From NCBI RefSeq assembly GCF_041929205.1, contig NZ_JBHFNT010000194.1: a DNA stretch of 64,000 nt. One strand, written 5' to 3'. This DNA is from Floridanema evergladense (lineage in GTDB: Bacteria; Cyanobacteriota; Cyanobacteriia; Cyanobacteriales; Aerosakkonemataceae). How positions within the stretch are numbered: the first letter of the stretch is position 1; every line of letters starts with the position of its first letter. The notes beneath the pieces are model-generated. The model saw only the letters and a list, made by a program, of their open reading frames with translations, made no database searches and was not told the DNA's origin. Shown here piece by piece: positions 10,087 to 17,761 of this stretch. The position numbers and the translations under genes are program-made.

Positions 10087-10120
10087 TAGGGTGCGTCACC
10101 CGCAGCCGTAACGCACCCTA
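10087..10120. terminator. stem-loop after ppc
   Basis: TAGGGTGCGT (10087-10096) pairs perfectly with ACGCACCCTA (10111-10120) around 14 nt. There is no following T-run. GGGTGCGT stem-loops of this kind are dispersed in many cyanobacterial genomes, so it may be a repeat that also ends transcription. Confidence 0.5.
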
Positions 10121-10200
10121 AATTAACTAGCACTAGAAGTCAGCCTTATTAATTAATAAATTGTAAAAGTGTATGTGGTTTTGTATTGCTAAACACATTT

Positions 10201-10227
10201 CTTAACCTGAATTTTATCACTTAACCT
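10201..10227 (+). promoter_or_regulatory. putative Pho-box-like direct repeat upstream of pstS copy 1
   Basis: Two CTTAACCT octamers start at 10201 and 10220, 19 bases apart, 40 bases before the pstS start. The same block occurs before the third pstS at 13012 and 13031, and in degraded form before the second. CTTAACC resembles the PHO-box unit described for SphR/PhoB in cyanobacteria, but the spacing is not the usual 11, so assignment is inference. Confidence 0.5.
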
Positions 10228-10266
10228 TACAGTCATACTCGAAAGCATAAATTACTACATTTAACT

Positions 10267-11355
10267 ATGTCGCTTCGAGTTCAATTAAAACAAAGAAATC
10301 TGCTGGTTTTTCTATCTCTTTCAGCCTTCGTTGCTGCTAGTAGCGCTGCCAGCCATTTCTATCCTCAAACCGCTACTGCCAGAGACTCTTCATTACTTTT
10401 AGCTCAAAGTAAAGTAATTATCGCTGGTGCTGGCGCATCTTTCCCAGCTATTATATATCAGCGTTGGTTCTCAGATTTCGGCAAAAAAAATCCCAATGTT
10501 CAAATTAGCTATCAATCAGTTGGTAGCGGTGCTGGCGTACAACAGCTAATCAACGGCACCGTAGACTTTGGTGCCAGTGATGTTGCCATGACTGACGAGG
10601 AAATAGCAAAAGTTTCCAGAGGTGTAGTGTTAATTCCCATGACCGCAGGCAGTGTAGTTGTGGGTTATAACCTATCTAATATTACTTCTTTAAGACTTTC
10701 TCGTAGTACATTAATTTCTATATTTTTGGGTGAAATCAAGACTTGGGACGATGCGAGAATTGCCAAAGATAACCCTGGCCTTAATCTACCAACTACACCT
10801 ATTGCTATAGTTTATCGTGCTGATGGTAGCGGTACAACAGCCATTTTTACTCAACATTTAAGTGCTATTAGCTCTAAATGGAAAAGTAAAGTTGGTGAAG
10901 GTAAGTCTGTGTCTTGGCCTACAGGTGCAGGTGCCAAAGGTAATGAAGGTGTAACTGCTCAAATTAAACAAACTCCAGGAGCAATTGGTTACTTAGAATA
11001 TGGTTACGCCAGAAATAGCAAAATTCCTTATGCTACATTACAAAACAAAGCCGGAAATTTTATCGCACCCACTCCTACTAATTCTGCGACTGCGTTAGCT
11101 TCAGTGAAGTTACCACGAAACTTACGTGCCTTTGTTCCAGACCCTCCAGGAGAAAATTCCTATCCCATTGTTACTTACACTTGGATCTTGGCTTACAAAA
11201 CTTACCCAGATGGGAACAAAGCAAAAGCATTGAGGGAAGCTTTGAATTATGGGTTAACCACAGGTCAGGATATTGCTGATGATTTAGGATACATTCCTTT
11301 GCCGGAAAGTGTGGTCAATAAAGCGCAAGCAGCAGTTAACTCCATCAACAAATAG
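10267..11355 (+). CDS. pstS: phosphate ABC transporter substrate-binding protein PstS (copy 1)
   Basis: A periplasmic phosphate-binding protein of 362 aa. An N-terminal signal peptide (NLLVFLSLSAFVAASSAAS) precedes the mature PstS fold. Ligand loops known from E. coli PstS are visible: GAGASFP near residue 54, SVGSGAG, VDFGASD, and YRADGSGTT near residue 181, which carries the Arg, Ser, Gly and Thr that hold phosphate. The first of three tandem paralogues. No pstC, pstA or pstB is adjacent, so it must deliver to a transporter encoded elsewhere or act as a scavenging binder. Confidence 0.95.
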   Translation: MSLRVQLKQRNLLVFLSLSAFVAASSAASHFYPQTATARDSSLLLAQSKVIIAGAGASFPAIIYQRWFSDFGKKNPNVQISYQSVGSGAGVQQLINGTVDFGASDVAMTDEEIAKVSRGVVLIPMTAGSVVVGYNLSNITSLRLSRSTLISIFLGEIKTWDDARIAKDNPGLNLPTTPIAIVYRADGSGTTAIFTQHLSAISSKWKSKVGEGKSVSWPTGAGAKGNEGVTAQIKQTPGAIGYLEYGYARNSKIPYATLQNKAGNFIAPTPTNSATALASVKLPRNLRAFVPDPPGENSYPIVTYTWILAYKTYPDGNKAKALREALNYGLTTGQDIADDLGYIPLPESVVNKAQAAVNSINK

Positions 11356-11415
11356 ATTAATCTTTGTTAGCTATTTTGTAAAATTTTGTATGTTTTTGCA
11401 TTGCCAGATACATAC

Positions 11416-11442
11416 TCTAACCTCAATTTTATTACTTAGCTT
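11416..11442 (+). promoter_or_regulatory. degenerate Pho-box-like repeat upstream of pstS copy 2
   Basis: TCTAACCT at 11416 and CTTAGCTT at 11435 keep the same 19-base spacing as the blocks before copies 1 and 3 but with changed bases, suggesting weakened or altered control of this copy. Confidence 0.35.
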
Positions 11443-11479
11443 TACTATTGATATTTGATAGTATCTAAATTTTTAAACT

Positions 11480-12595
11480 ATGTCGATCGAAATTCAATTC
11501 AAGCGGAGAAACCTGCTGGTTTTTCTATCTTTCTTCGCCTTGGTTGCTGCTAGTAACGCTTGCAGCAATCTCGATTCTCAAAGTAGTACTGCCAAAGATG
11601 TCCCTCCTCAAACTCCTACTGCTCAAGCCTCTTCATTACTTTTAGCTCAAAGTCAAGTGAGTGTCGCTGGCGCTGGCGCATCTTTTCCGGCACCTTTGTA
11701 TCAACGTTGGTTTAAAGAACTCAATCAAAAAAATCCCACAATTCAAGTCAAATATCAATCAGTTGGTAGCGGTGCTGGCATACAACAGTTAATTAATGGA
11801 AGCGTAGACTTTAGTGCCAGCGATACCGGAATGACTGACGCAGAAATGAAAAAAGTTTCTAGAGGCGTAGTATTAATTCCGATGAGCGCAGGTAGTATTG
11901 TTTTAGGTTACAACCTACCTGGTGTTACTTCTTTAAGACTTTCTCGGAGTACATTACCTGCCATATTTTTGGGTGAAATTAAAACTTGGGACGATCCGAA
12001 AATTGCCAAAGATAACCCTGGCGTTAAGCTACCAAAGACACCTATTACTGTAGTTTACCATGCTGATGGTAGGACTACAACAGCCATTTTCACTCAACAT
12101 TTAAGCGCTATTAGTCCTGAGTGGAAAGGTAAAATTGGCGAAGGTAAGTCTGTATCTTGGCCTGTAGGTGTAGGTGCTAAAGGTTGTGAAGGTGCAACTG
12201 CTCAAATTCAACAAACTCAAGGCTCAATTGGCTACATCGAATATGGTTATGCTAGAAGTAACCAAGTTCCTTTCGCTACATTACAAAACAAAGCCGGAAA
12301 TTTTGTTGCACCAACTCCGATTAACTCTGCGGCAGCTTTAACTTCAGTGCAGTTACCAGCAAACTTGCGTGCGTTTATTCCAGACCCTCCGGGAGCGAAT
12401 TCCTATCCCATTGTTAGTTACACTTGGATTTTGGCTTACAAAACTTATCCAGATGCTAACAAATCAAAAGCATTGAAGGAAGCTTTGAATTATGGATTAA
12501 CAACCGGACAGCAAGTAGCAGATGAATTAGGATATATCCCTTTGCCGTCCACTGTGGTATCAAGAGCGCAAGCAGCAGTTAACTCTATCAAATAA
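11480..12595 (+). CDS. PstS-like binding protein (copy 2) with altered phosphate site
   Basis: A 371-aa paralogue of the flanking PstS proteins. The leader contains Cys in ASNAC, possibly a weak lipobox absent from the other two copies. The ligand loop that reads YRADGSGTT in both neighbours reads YHADGRTTT here: His194 replaces the phosphate-binding Arg, and Arg198-Thr199 replace Ser-Gly. The AKGNEG loop is AKGCEG. The fold is otherwise intact and the frame open, so this is a divergent paralogue rather than a pseudogene. It may bind another oxyanion, bind phosphate poorly, or have a regulatory role; sequence cannot decide. Confidence 0.9.
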   Translation: MSIEIQFKRRNLLVFLSFFALVAASNACSNLDSQSSTAKDVPPQTPTAQASSLLLAQSQVSVAGAGASFPAPLYQRWFKELNQKNPTIQVKYQSVGSGAGIQQLINGSVDFSASDTGMTDAEMKKVSRGVVLIPMSAGSIVLGYNLPGVTSLRLSRSTLPAIFLGEIKTWDDPKIAKDNPGVKLPKTPITVVYHADGRTTTAIFTQHLSAISPEWKGKIGEGKSVSWPVGVGAKGCEGATAQIQQTQGSIGYIEYGYARSNQVPFATLQNKAGNFVAPTPINSAAALTSVQLPANLRAFIPDPPGANSYPIVSYTWILAYKTYPDANKSKALKEALNYGLTTGQQVADELGYIPLPSTVVSRAQAAVNSIK

Positions 12596-12596
12596 A

Positions 12597-12817
12597 TTCA
12601 GTAGACCGAAAAGTTATCTGAATCAAAGCAGGGGTTAGGGGTTAGGGGTTGGGTGATAGGGAAAAAGAATTAGGTGTTGGGTGTTGGGGGTTGGGTGATA
12701 GGGAAAAAGATTCTTCCCCATCCCCTACCACCTGACCCCTATCACCTAAAGATACCCTAACCCCTACCCCCTAACCCCTAACCCCTGCCTTTAAAGATTG
12801 CTTTTCGGTCTACTGAA
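12597..12817. repeat. 221-bp inverted-repeat element with 17-bp perfect termini (MITE-like)
   Basis: TTCAGTAGACCGAAAAG (12597-12613) and its exact reverse complement (12801-12817) bound the element. Inside, GGGGTTA tandem units (12630-12650, 12672-12700) face TAACCCC units (12751-12786), so the whole element can fold into one long hairpin. It begins one base after the pstS copy 2 stop codon. No ORF and no clear target duplication were seen. Confidence 0.75.
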
Positions 12818-13011
12818 ATTAACTTGTGCTGGAGCTTTTGCTGAAGATTTAGCCAAATAGCAATTTAGTCAATAAGTGCAACGCAGGGTTTTTCAATGTT
12901 TTCAGTACGTTGCATAGCATTAAGGTACGTTAAAGTAACTACTACTAAAGATAGATTTTTTTATGAATGAATTGTAAACTTTTGTGTAAATTTGTGTTTC
13001 AAAACACATTT

Positions 13012-13038
13012 CTTAACCTGAGCTTTATCACTTAACCT
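13012..13038 (+). promoter_or_regulatory. putative Pho-box-like direct repeat upstream of pstS copy 3
   Basis: CTTAACCT at 13012 and 13031 with the same 19-base spacing and nearly the same surrounding bases as the copy 1 site (ACACATTT precedes both). The start codon is 44 bases downstream of the block. Conserved with the promoter region of copy 1, so regulation is probably shared. Confidence 0.5.
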
Positions 13039-13081
13039 TACTGTCGATACTCGACAGCATAATCCAATACATTTTTAAACT

Positions 13082-14167
13082 ATGTCGGTTAGAGTTCCAT
13101 TAAAGCGGAGAAACCTACTGGTTTTTCTATCTCTCTCAGCTTTCGTTGCTGCCAGTGGCGCAACTAGCTATTTCCGTACTCAAATTGCTACTGCCAACGA
13201 TTCTTCATTGCTTTTAGCTCAAGGTCAAGTGCGTCTGACTGGTGCTGGCGCTTCTTTTCCGGCACCTTTGTATCAACGTTGGTTCTCGGATTTCAACAAA
13301 AAAAATTCCAATGTTCAAGTCAGTTATCAATCAGTTGGTAGCGGTGCTGGGGTACAACAGCTAATCAATGGCACCGTAGACTTTGGTGCGAGCGATACTG
13401 GCATGACTAATGGGGAAATGGCAAAAGTTTCCAGAGGTGTAGTGTTAATTCCGGCAACCGCAGGCAGTATAGTTGTGGGTTACAACTTACCTGGTGTTAC
13501 TTCTTTAAGACTTTCTCGGAGTACATTACCTGCCCTATTTTTGGGTCAAATTAAGACTTGGAACGATCCAAGGATTGCCAAAGATAACCCTGGAGTCAAG
13601 CTACCAAGTACACCTGTTAGTATAGTCTACCGTGCTGATGGTAGCGGTACAACTGCGATTTTCACTCAACATTTAAGTGCTATTAGTCCTGAGTGGAAAA
13701 CTAAAGTTGGCGAAGGTAAGTCTGTATCTTGGCCTTCAGGTCAAGGCGCGAAAGGTAATGAAGGTGTAACTGCTCAAATTAAACAAACTCAAGGAGCAGT
13801 TGGTTACATCGAATATGGTTATGCTAGAAGTAACCAAGTTAGTTTTGCTACATTACAAAACAAAGCTGGAAATTTTGTCGCACCAACTCTTGAGAATTCT
13901 AGAGCAGCTTTAGCTTCCGTGCAGTTACCAGCTAACTTGCTTGGCTTTGTTCCAGACCCTTCAGGTGCAAACTCCTATCCTATTGTTACTTACACTTGGA
14001 TCTTGGCTTACAAAACTTACCCAGATGCGAACAAAGCAAAAGCATTGAAGGATGCTTTGAATTATGGGTTAACCACAGGTCAGGATATTGCTGATGATTT
14101 GGGATACATTCCTTTGCCACCCAATGTTGTATCTCGATCGCAAGCAGCAGTTAACTCCATCAAGTAG
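13082..14167 (+). CDS. pstS: phosphate ABC transporter substrate-binding protein PstS (copy 3)
   Basis: A 361-aa periplasmic phosphate-binding protein, closest to copy 1 in both protein and promoter. It has a signal peptide (LLVFLSLSAFVAASGATS), GAGASFPAPLY, SVGSGAG, VDFGASD and the intact YRADGSGTT ligand loop. A rho-independent terminator follows. The tandem array 1-2-3 and shared upstream blocks show that the copies arose by local duplication that included the promoter. Confidence 0.95.
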   Translation: MSVRVPLKRRNLLVFLSLSAFVAASGATSYFRTQIATANDSSLLLAQGQVRLTGAGASFPAPLYQRWFSDFNKKNSNVQVSYQSVGSGAGVQQLINGTVDFGASDTGMTNGEMAKVSRGVVLIPATAGSIVVGYNLPGVTSLRLSRSTLPALFLGQIKTWNDPRIAKDNPGVKLPSTPVSIVYRADGSGTTAIFTQHLSAISPEWKTKVGEGKSVSWPSGQGAKGNEGVTAQIKQTQGAVGYIEYGYARSNQVSFATLQNKAGNFVAPTLENSRAALASVQLPANLLGFVPDPSGANSYPIVTYTWILAYKTYPDANKAKALKDALNYGLTTGQDIADDLGYIPLPPNVVSRSQAAVNSIK

Positions 14168-14207
14168 ATTATTCTTGTTGGGGAACTTTTGCGGAAATTT
14201 TAATTAA

Positions 14208-14241
14208 AAAAAACCTGGCTTATAAATAAACCAGGTTTTTT
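14208..14241 (+). terminator. rho-independent terminator after pstS copy 3
   Basis: AAAAAACCTGG (14208-14218) pairs with CCAGGTTTTTT (14231-14241); the right arm doubles as the T-run. Loop 12 nt. Confidence 0.85.
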
Positions 14242-14396
14242 GCTGTTTTTGTTGAGATGTCTATATTGTTGAAGAGGTCGAAGGTCTGGAGCTATTTTGT
14301 AGTTTTTACTACCTATATTTTGCTGATTCCACACTAAAAAGGAAGCTTAGTTAATATAAGAAATGTTTGCGTAAAATAACGCTGGCAAATTTTACC

Positions 14397-14404
14397 AAAG
14401 GGGG
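14397..14404 (+). promoter_or_regulatory. strong ribosome binding site of the NDH-2 gene
   Basis: AAAGGGGG lies 8 bases before the ATG at 14413, one of the strongest Shine-Dalgarno matches in the window, and fixes that start. Confidence 0.7.
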
Positions 14405-14412
14405 TAATTCTA

Positions 14413-15780
14413 ATGATAGATGCACAAATAAATCAGACACCTCATCGTGTAGTAATTGTCGGTGGTGGTTTTGGTGGGTTATATGCGGCGAAAGCTTTGG
14501 GGCGTACACCTGTTAATGTGACTTTGGTTGATAAACGAAATTTTCATTTGTTTCAGCCGCTTTTGTATCAAGTAGCAACGGGAAGTTTATCTCCGGCTGA
14601 TATTTCTTCTCCTCTCCGGGCTGTATTAAGCGATCATCAAAATACGCAAGTGTTGTTAGCGGAAATGCTGGATATCGATCCAGAGGAAAAAAAGTTAACT
14701 TTATCTAGTGGTGAGGTTGATTATGATACTTTAATTATTGCTACTGGAGTTAAGCATCACTATTTTGGGAATGAACATTGGGAAACAGCTGCGCCGGGAT
14801 TAAAAACTGTGGAAAATGCTTTGGAAATGCGGCGGCGAATTTTCTTGGCGTTTGAAGCGGCGGAAAAGGAAACTGATTTGGAAAAGCGCCGTGCTTGGTT
14901 GACTTTTGTGATTGTGGGTGGGGGGCCTACAGGGGTAGAATTGGCGGGTGCGATCGCAGAGTTAGCTTTTGCTACTTTAAGAAAAGAATTTCGCAATATT
15001 GATACCTCAGAAGCTAAAATTTATCTGTTGGAAGGCATGGATAGAATATTGCCTCCCTATAAACCAGAACTATCTGCAAAAGCGGAAAAGTCTTTAACCA
15101 AATTAGGCGTGACTATTTTAACTAAAACTCTAGTTACTAACATTGATAACGATGTAGTAACTATGAAACAAGGCGACACAGAATCACAGATTGCGGCTAA
15201 AACAATTTTATGGGCAGCTGGTGTTAAAGCTTCTCCTGTGGGGAAAGTTTTGGCAGAACGCACGGGCGTACAATTAGATAGAGTTGGTAGAGTTATTGTT
15301 GAACCAAATTTAACTGTTAAGGGTTATCCCGATATTTTTGTGATCGGTGATTTAGCAAATTATTCCCATCAAGATGGGAAACCTTTACCGGGAGTTGCGC
15401 CTGTAGCCATGCAGGAAGGAGAGTATGTTGCTAAACTGATTAAACAGCGGTTAAAAGGTAGTGAAAATGCTTTTCCTTTCCGTTATGTTGATGTGGGAAG
15501 TTTGGCAGTTATTGGCAAAAACTACGCTGTTGTTGATTTAGGTTTTGTCAAGTTATCTGGTTTCTTAGCTTGGCTAACTTGGGTGTTTGTCCATATCTAC
15601 TACTTAATCGAATTTGATAATAAGTTAGTAGTGATGATTCAGTGGGCTTGGAATTATTTTACTCGCAAGGGTGGTGCGCGTCTGATCACCGGAAATGAAT
15701 CTTTGGGCGTGGTAGGAATTAACGAAAAAGGCGAGTATTACGTACCACCGACAAAGAAATCTCCTCTAGAAGTCCGGTAG
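14413..15780 (+). CDS. ndbB: type II NAD(P)H dehydrogenase (NDH-2), FAD-dependent
   Basis: A single-subunit, non-proton-pumping NAD(P)H:quinone oxidoreductase of 455 aa. The FAD-binding Rossmann motif is at residues ~13-25 (VVIVGGGFGGLYAA), the NAD(P)H-binding one at ~166-180 (FVIVGGGPTGVELAG), and the second FAD motif near residue 310 (IFVIGDLAN). The C terminus contains an amphipathic or membrane-contacting stretch (AWLTWVFVHIYYLIEF), usual for NDH-2. In cyanobacteria these enzymes are thought to tune the redox state of the quinone pool. Which ndb paralogue this is cannot be settled without alignment. Confidence 0.9.
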   Translation: MIDAQINQTPHRVVIVGGGFGGLYAAKALGRTPVNVTLVDKRNFHLFQPLLYQVATGSLSPADISSPLRAVLSDHQNTQVLLAEMLDIDPEEKKLTLSSGEVDYDTLIIATGVKHHYFGNEHWETAAPGLKTVENALEMRRRIFLAFEAAEKETDLEKRRAWLTFVIVGGGPTGVELAGAIAELAFATLRKEFRNIDTSEAKIYLLEGMDRILPPYKPELSAKAEKSLTKLGVTILTKTLVTNIDNDVVTMKQGDTESQIAAKTILWAAGVKASPVGKVLAERTGVQLDRVGRVIVEPNLTVKGYPDIFVIGDLANYSHQDGKPLPGVAPVAMQEGEYVAKLIKQRLKGSENAFPFRYVDVGSLAVIGKNYAVVDLGFVKLSGFLAWLTWVFVHIYYLIEFDNKLVVMIQWAWNYFTRKGGARLITGNESLGVVGINEKGEYYVPPTKKSPLEVR

Positions 15781-16223
15781 TAGCTTGAGTAATTTTTGCT
15801 GTTGTGAGCGATCGACCTGCATATCACATAAACTACTTTTTGTCAAATCTAGGATTTCCGTATTTCTAACTAGATACAAAAAGACTGTACTGATAGCTAA
15901 ACAAACCAAGTCTGTCAGCCCAGACTAACGGAATTTAATGTTTTGCAGTCTGGGTGGGCAAGTTTTATTCTTTTAGCCCCAGACTAGAAATTTAAGGATG
16001 TTATTTAATTGCTCTCAGTAGTAATACGGTAAACCAAGAGATTTCCTAAAGTAATATCACTCAAGGTTAATTAAAATAACTATGTTAAAACTAATTTACG
16101 GGATTGAAAAATTTAACAAAATCCCATTTCAGATAATATTTTGCTAATTTGATTTGCTGATGATTCCGTTCGCCAAATAGAATTGCATTTCCAAGCAATT
16201 TCAAATGCCAAGGCGAAGAAAAA
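15781..16223. other. intergenic region with CCCAGACT inverted repeat
   Basis: No gene is seen in these 443 bases. CCCAGACT (15919-15926) pairs with AGTCTGGG (15947-15954), and a third match CCCAGACT (15977-15984) could pair instead with the middle element, giving two alternative stems. It may be the NDH-2 3' end or a small structured element; no T-run is present. Confidence 0.4.
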
Positions 16224-17726
16224 ATGAGGAATTATATGAAAAATTTCATGATGAACGGCATGGAAAAAGCTGCGGAAAGATTTAAAATTCTCGATCGCAT
16301 ACCCATTGGTATTTGCGCGTTACGACAAGATTTTGTGGTAATTTATTGGAATTGCTGCTTAGAAAAATGGACGAACATTCCAAAACAGGAAATTGTTGGC
16401 ACTAATATTACTAAATATTTTCCTCATCTTGGTCAGCCGAGATATGCTAGCCGTCTCCAAGACATTTTTGCCGGGGGGCCGCCAACAATTTTCTCTTCAC
16501 TACTCCACAAACATTTAATTCCTGCTTCCTTACCCAACGGAAATTTGCGAGTTGAGCATACAACTGTTACTGCTGAACCTGCACCTGATGGAAGTTACTA
16601 TGCTTTACTCTCGATCCAAGATGTTACCGAGCTTAGTCAAAGAGTTCAAGATTACCGTGTGCTCAAAGATAAAGCATTAGCAGAGGTGCAAGAACGCCAA
16701 CAAACAGAAGCGGCGTTACAACAAGCTAACGACCAACTGCAAGCAGTTTTAGATGCTGTTCCTGGTTTAGTTTCCTGGATTAGTTCTGACTTAAAATATA
16801 TCGGTGTCAATCATCATTTGTGTGCAGTTTTTAACCAACTTCCAGAAAGTTTTGTTGGTAAAGAATTAGGTTTTTTAGACACTAGCTTTGACTTCGCCAA
16901 TTTTATGAGTGCTTTTATGTGTACTGCTCAAGAATCCGCCCGCCAAGTGATTGACGCAAAAATTAATGGTACGCTGCGAAATTACTTAATTGCTGCCCAA
17001 AAGTATCAGCAAGGTCAAGCTGCTGTAGCCGTAGGAATTGATATTACCGAGCAAAAACAGGCAGAACAAAAACTCAAAGCTTCTTTGCAAGAAAAAGAAG
17101 TATTACTAAAGGAAATTCATCACCGAGTTAAAAATAATCTTCAAGTTATTTCTAGCTTACTTAAATTGCAATCTGAGTATATCAAAGATGGGGAAGTAAT
17201 TTCACTTTTGAGTGATAGCTATAACCGAGTTAGGTCAATGGCACTAATTCATGAGAAACTATATCAATCTCAAGGTCTTGCCCAGATTGATGCCGCTGAT
17301 TATATTAATAGTTTAACTAATAACTTAGTTTCTTTTCATAAACAGATTTCGGATCGAATAGATTTAGATATTCAAATTGAGCCAATATCTTTGGATATAG
17401 ATACGGCTATTCCCTGCGGTTTAATTATTAACGAATTGATTTGTAATGCTTTAAAATATGCTTTCGTGGATCGATCGACTGGGAAAATCACTATTAAATT
17501 AAAAGTAATTAAAAATAAATTTATTATGTTGGAAATTGCCGATAATGGTATTGGATTACCCCCAGGCTTTAATATTGAAATGAACGAGACTTTAGGTTTA
17601 CAGTTGGTCAATAATCTGACCAATCAGTTAGATGGAACTCTTAAAGTTTGTTCGCAATCTGGAACATATTTCTGCATTACTTTCCCTAGAAGAGATAATT
17701 TTTGTCAACTTCCTAGTCATGTTTAA
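16224..17726 (+). CDS. PAS sensor histidine kinase, HisKA_2 type
   Basis: A soluble 500-aa kinase with two PAS domains (about 20-140 and 170-275), a HisKA_2 dimerisation/phosphoacceptor region (EIHHRVKNN, His299/His300) and a C-terminal HATPase domain with N box (LIINELICNALKY) and G box (DNGIGLPP). The last ~210 residues are strikingly similar to the end of the 1,921-aa kinase immediately downstream, indicating tandem duplication of the kinase core. The second PAS resembles the first PAS of the membrane sensor at 38.1-39.9 kb (AAQKYQQGxA). First gene of the signalling cluster; the partner regulator is probably one of the REC proteins downstream. Confidence 0.92.
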   Translation: MRNYMKNFMMNGMEKAAERFKILDRIPIGICALRQDFVVIYWNCCLEKWTNIPKQEIVGTNITKYFPHLGQPRYASRLQDIFAGGPPTIFSSLLHKHLIPASLPNGNLRVEHTTVTAEPAPDGSYYALLSIQDVTELSQRVQDYRVLKDKALAEVQERQQTEAALQQANDQLQAVLDAVPGLVSWISSDLKYIGVNHHLCAVFNQLPESFVGKELGFLDTSFDFANFMSAFMCTAQESARQVIDAKINGTLRNYLIAAQKYQQGQAAVAVGIDITEQKQAEQKLKASLQEKEVLLKEIHHRVKNNLQVISSLLKLQSEYIKDGEVISLLSDSYNRVRSMALIHEKLYQSQGLAQIDAADYINSLTNNLVSFHKQISDRIDLDIQIEPISLDIDTAIPCGLIINELICNALKYAFVDRSTGKITIKLKVIKNKFIMLEIADNGIGLPPGFNIEMNETLGLQLVNNLTNQLDGTLKVCSQSGTYFCITFPRRDNFCQLPSHV

Positions 17727-17761
17727 AAAGTGCTTTCTTTCAGTTAGGAACCAGCTTTTTA

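Noticed and set aside
12630..12790. Regularly spaced G-rich units as a CRISPR array
   Set aside because: The units are 7 bp, contiguous and followed by their reverse complement; there are no unique spacers and no cas genes.
10267..14167. A full pst operon
   Set aside because: Only three binding-protein genes are present; no permease or ATPase gene lies next to them.
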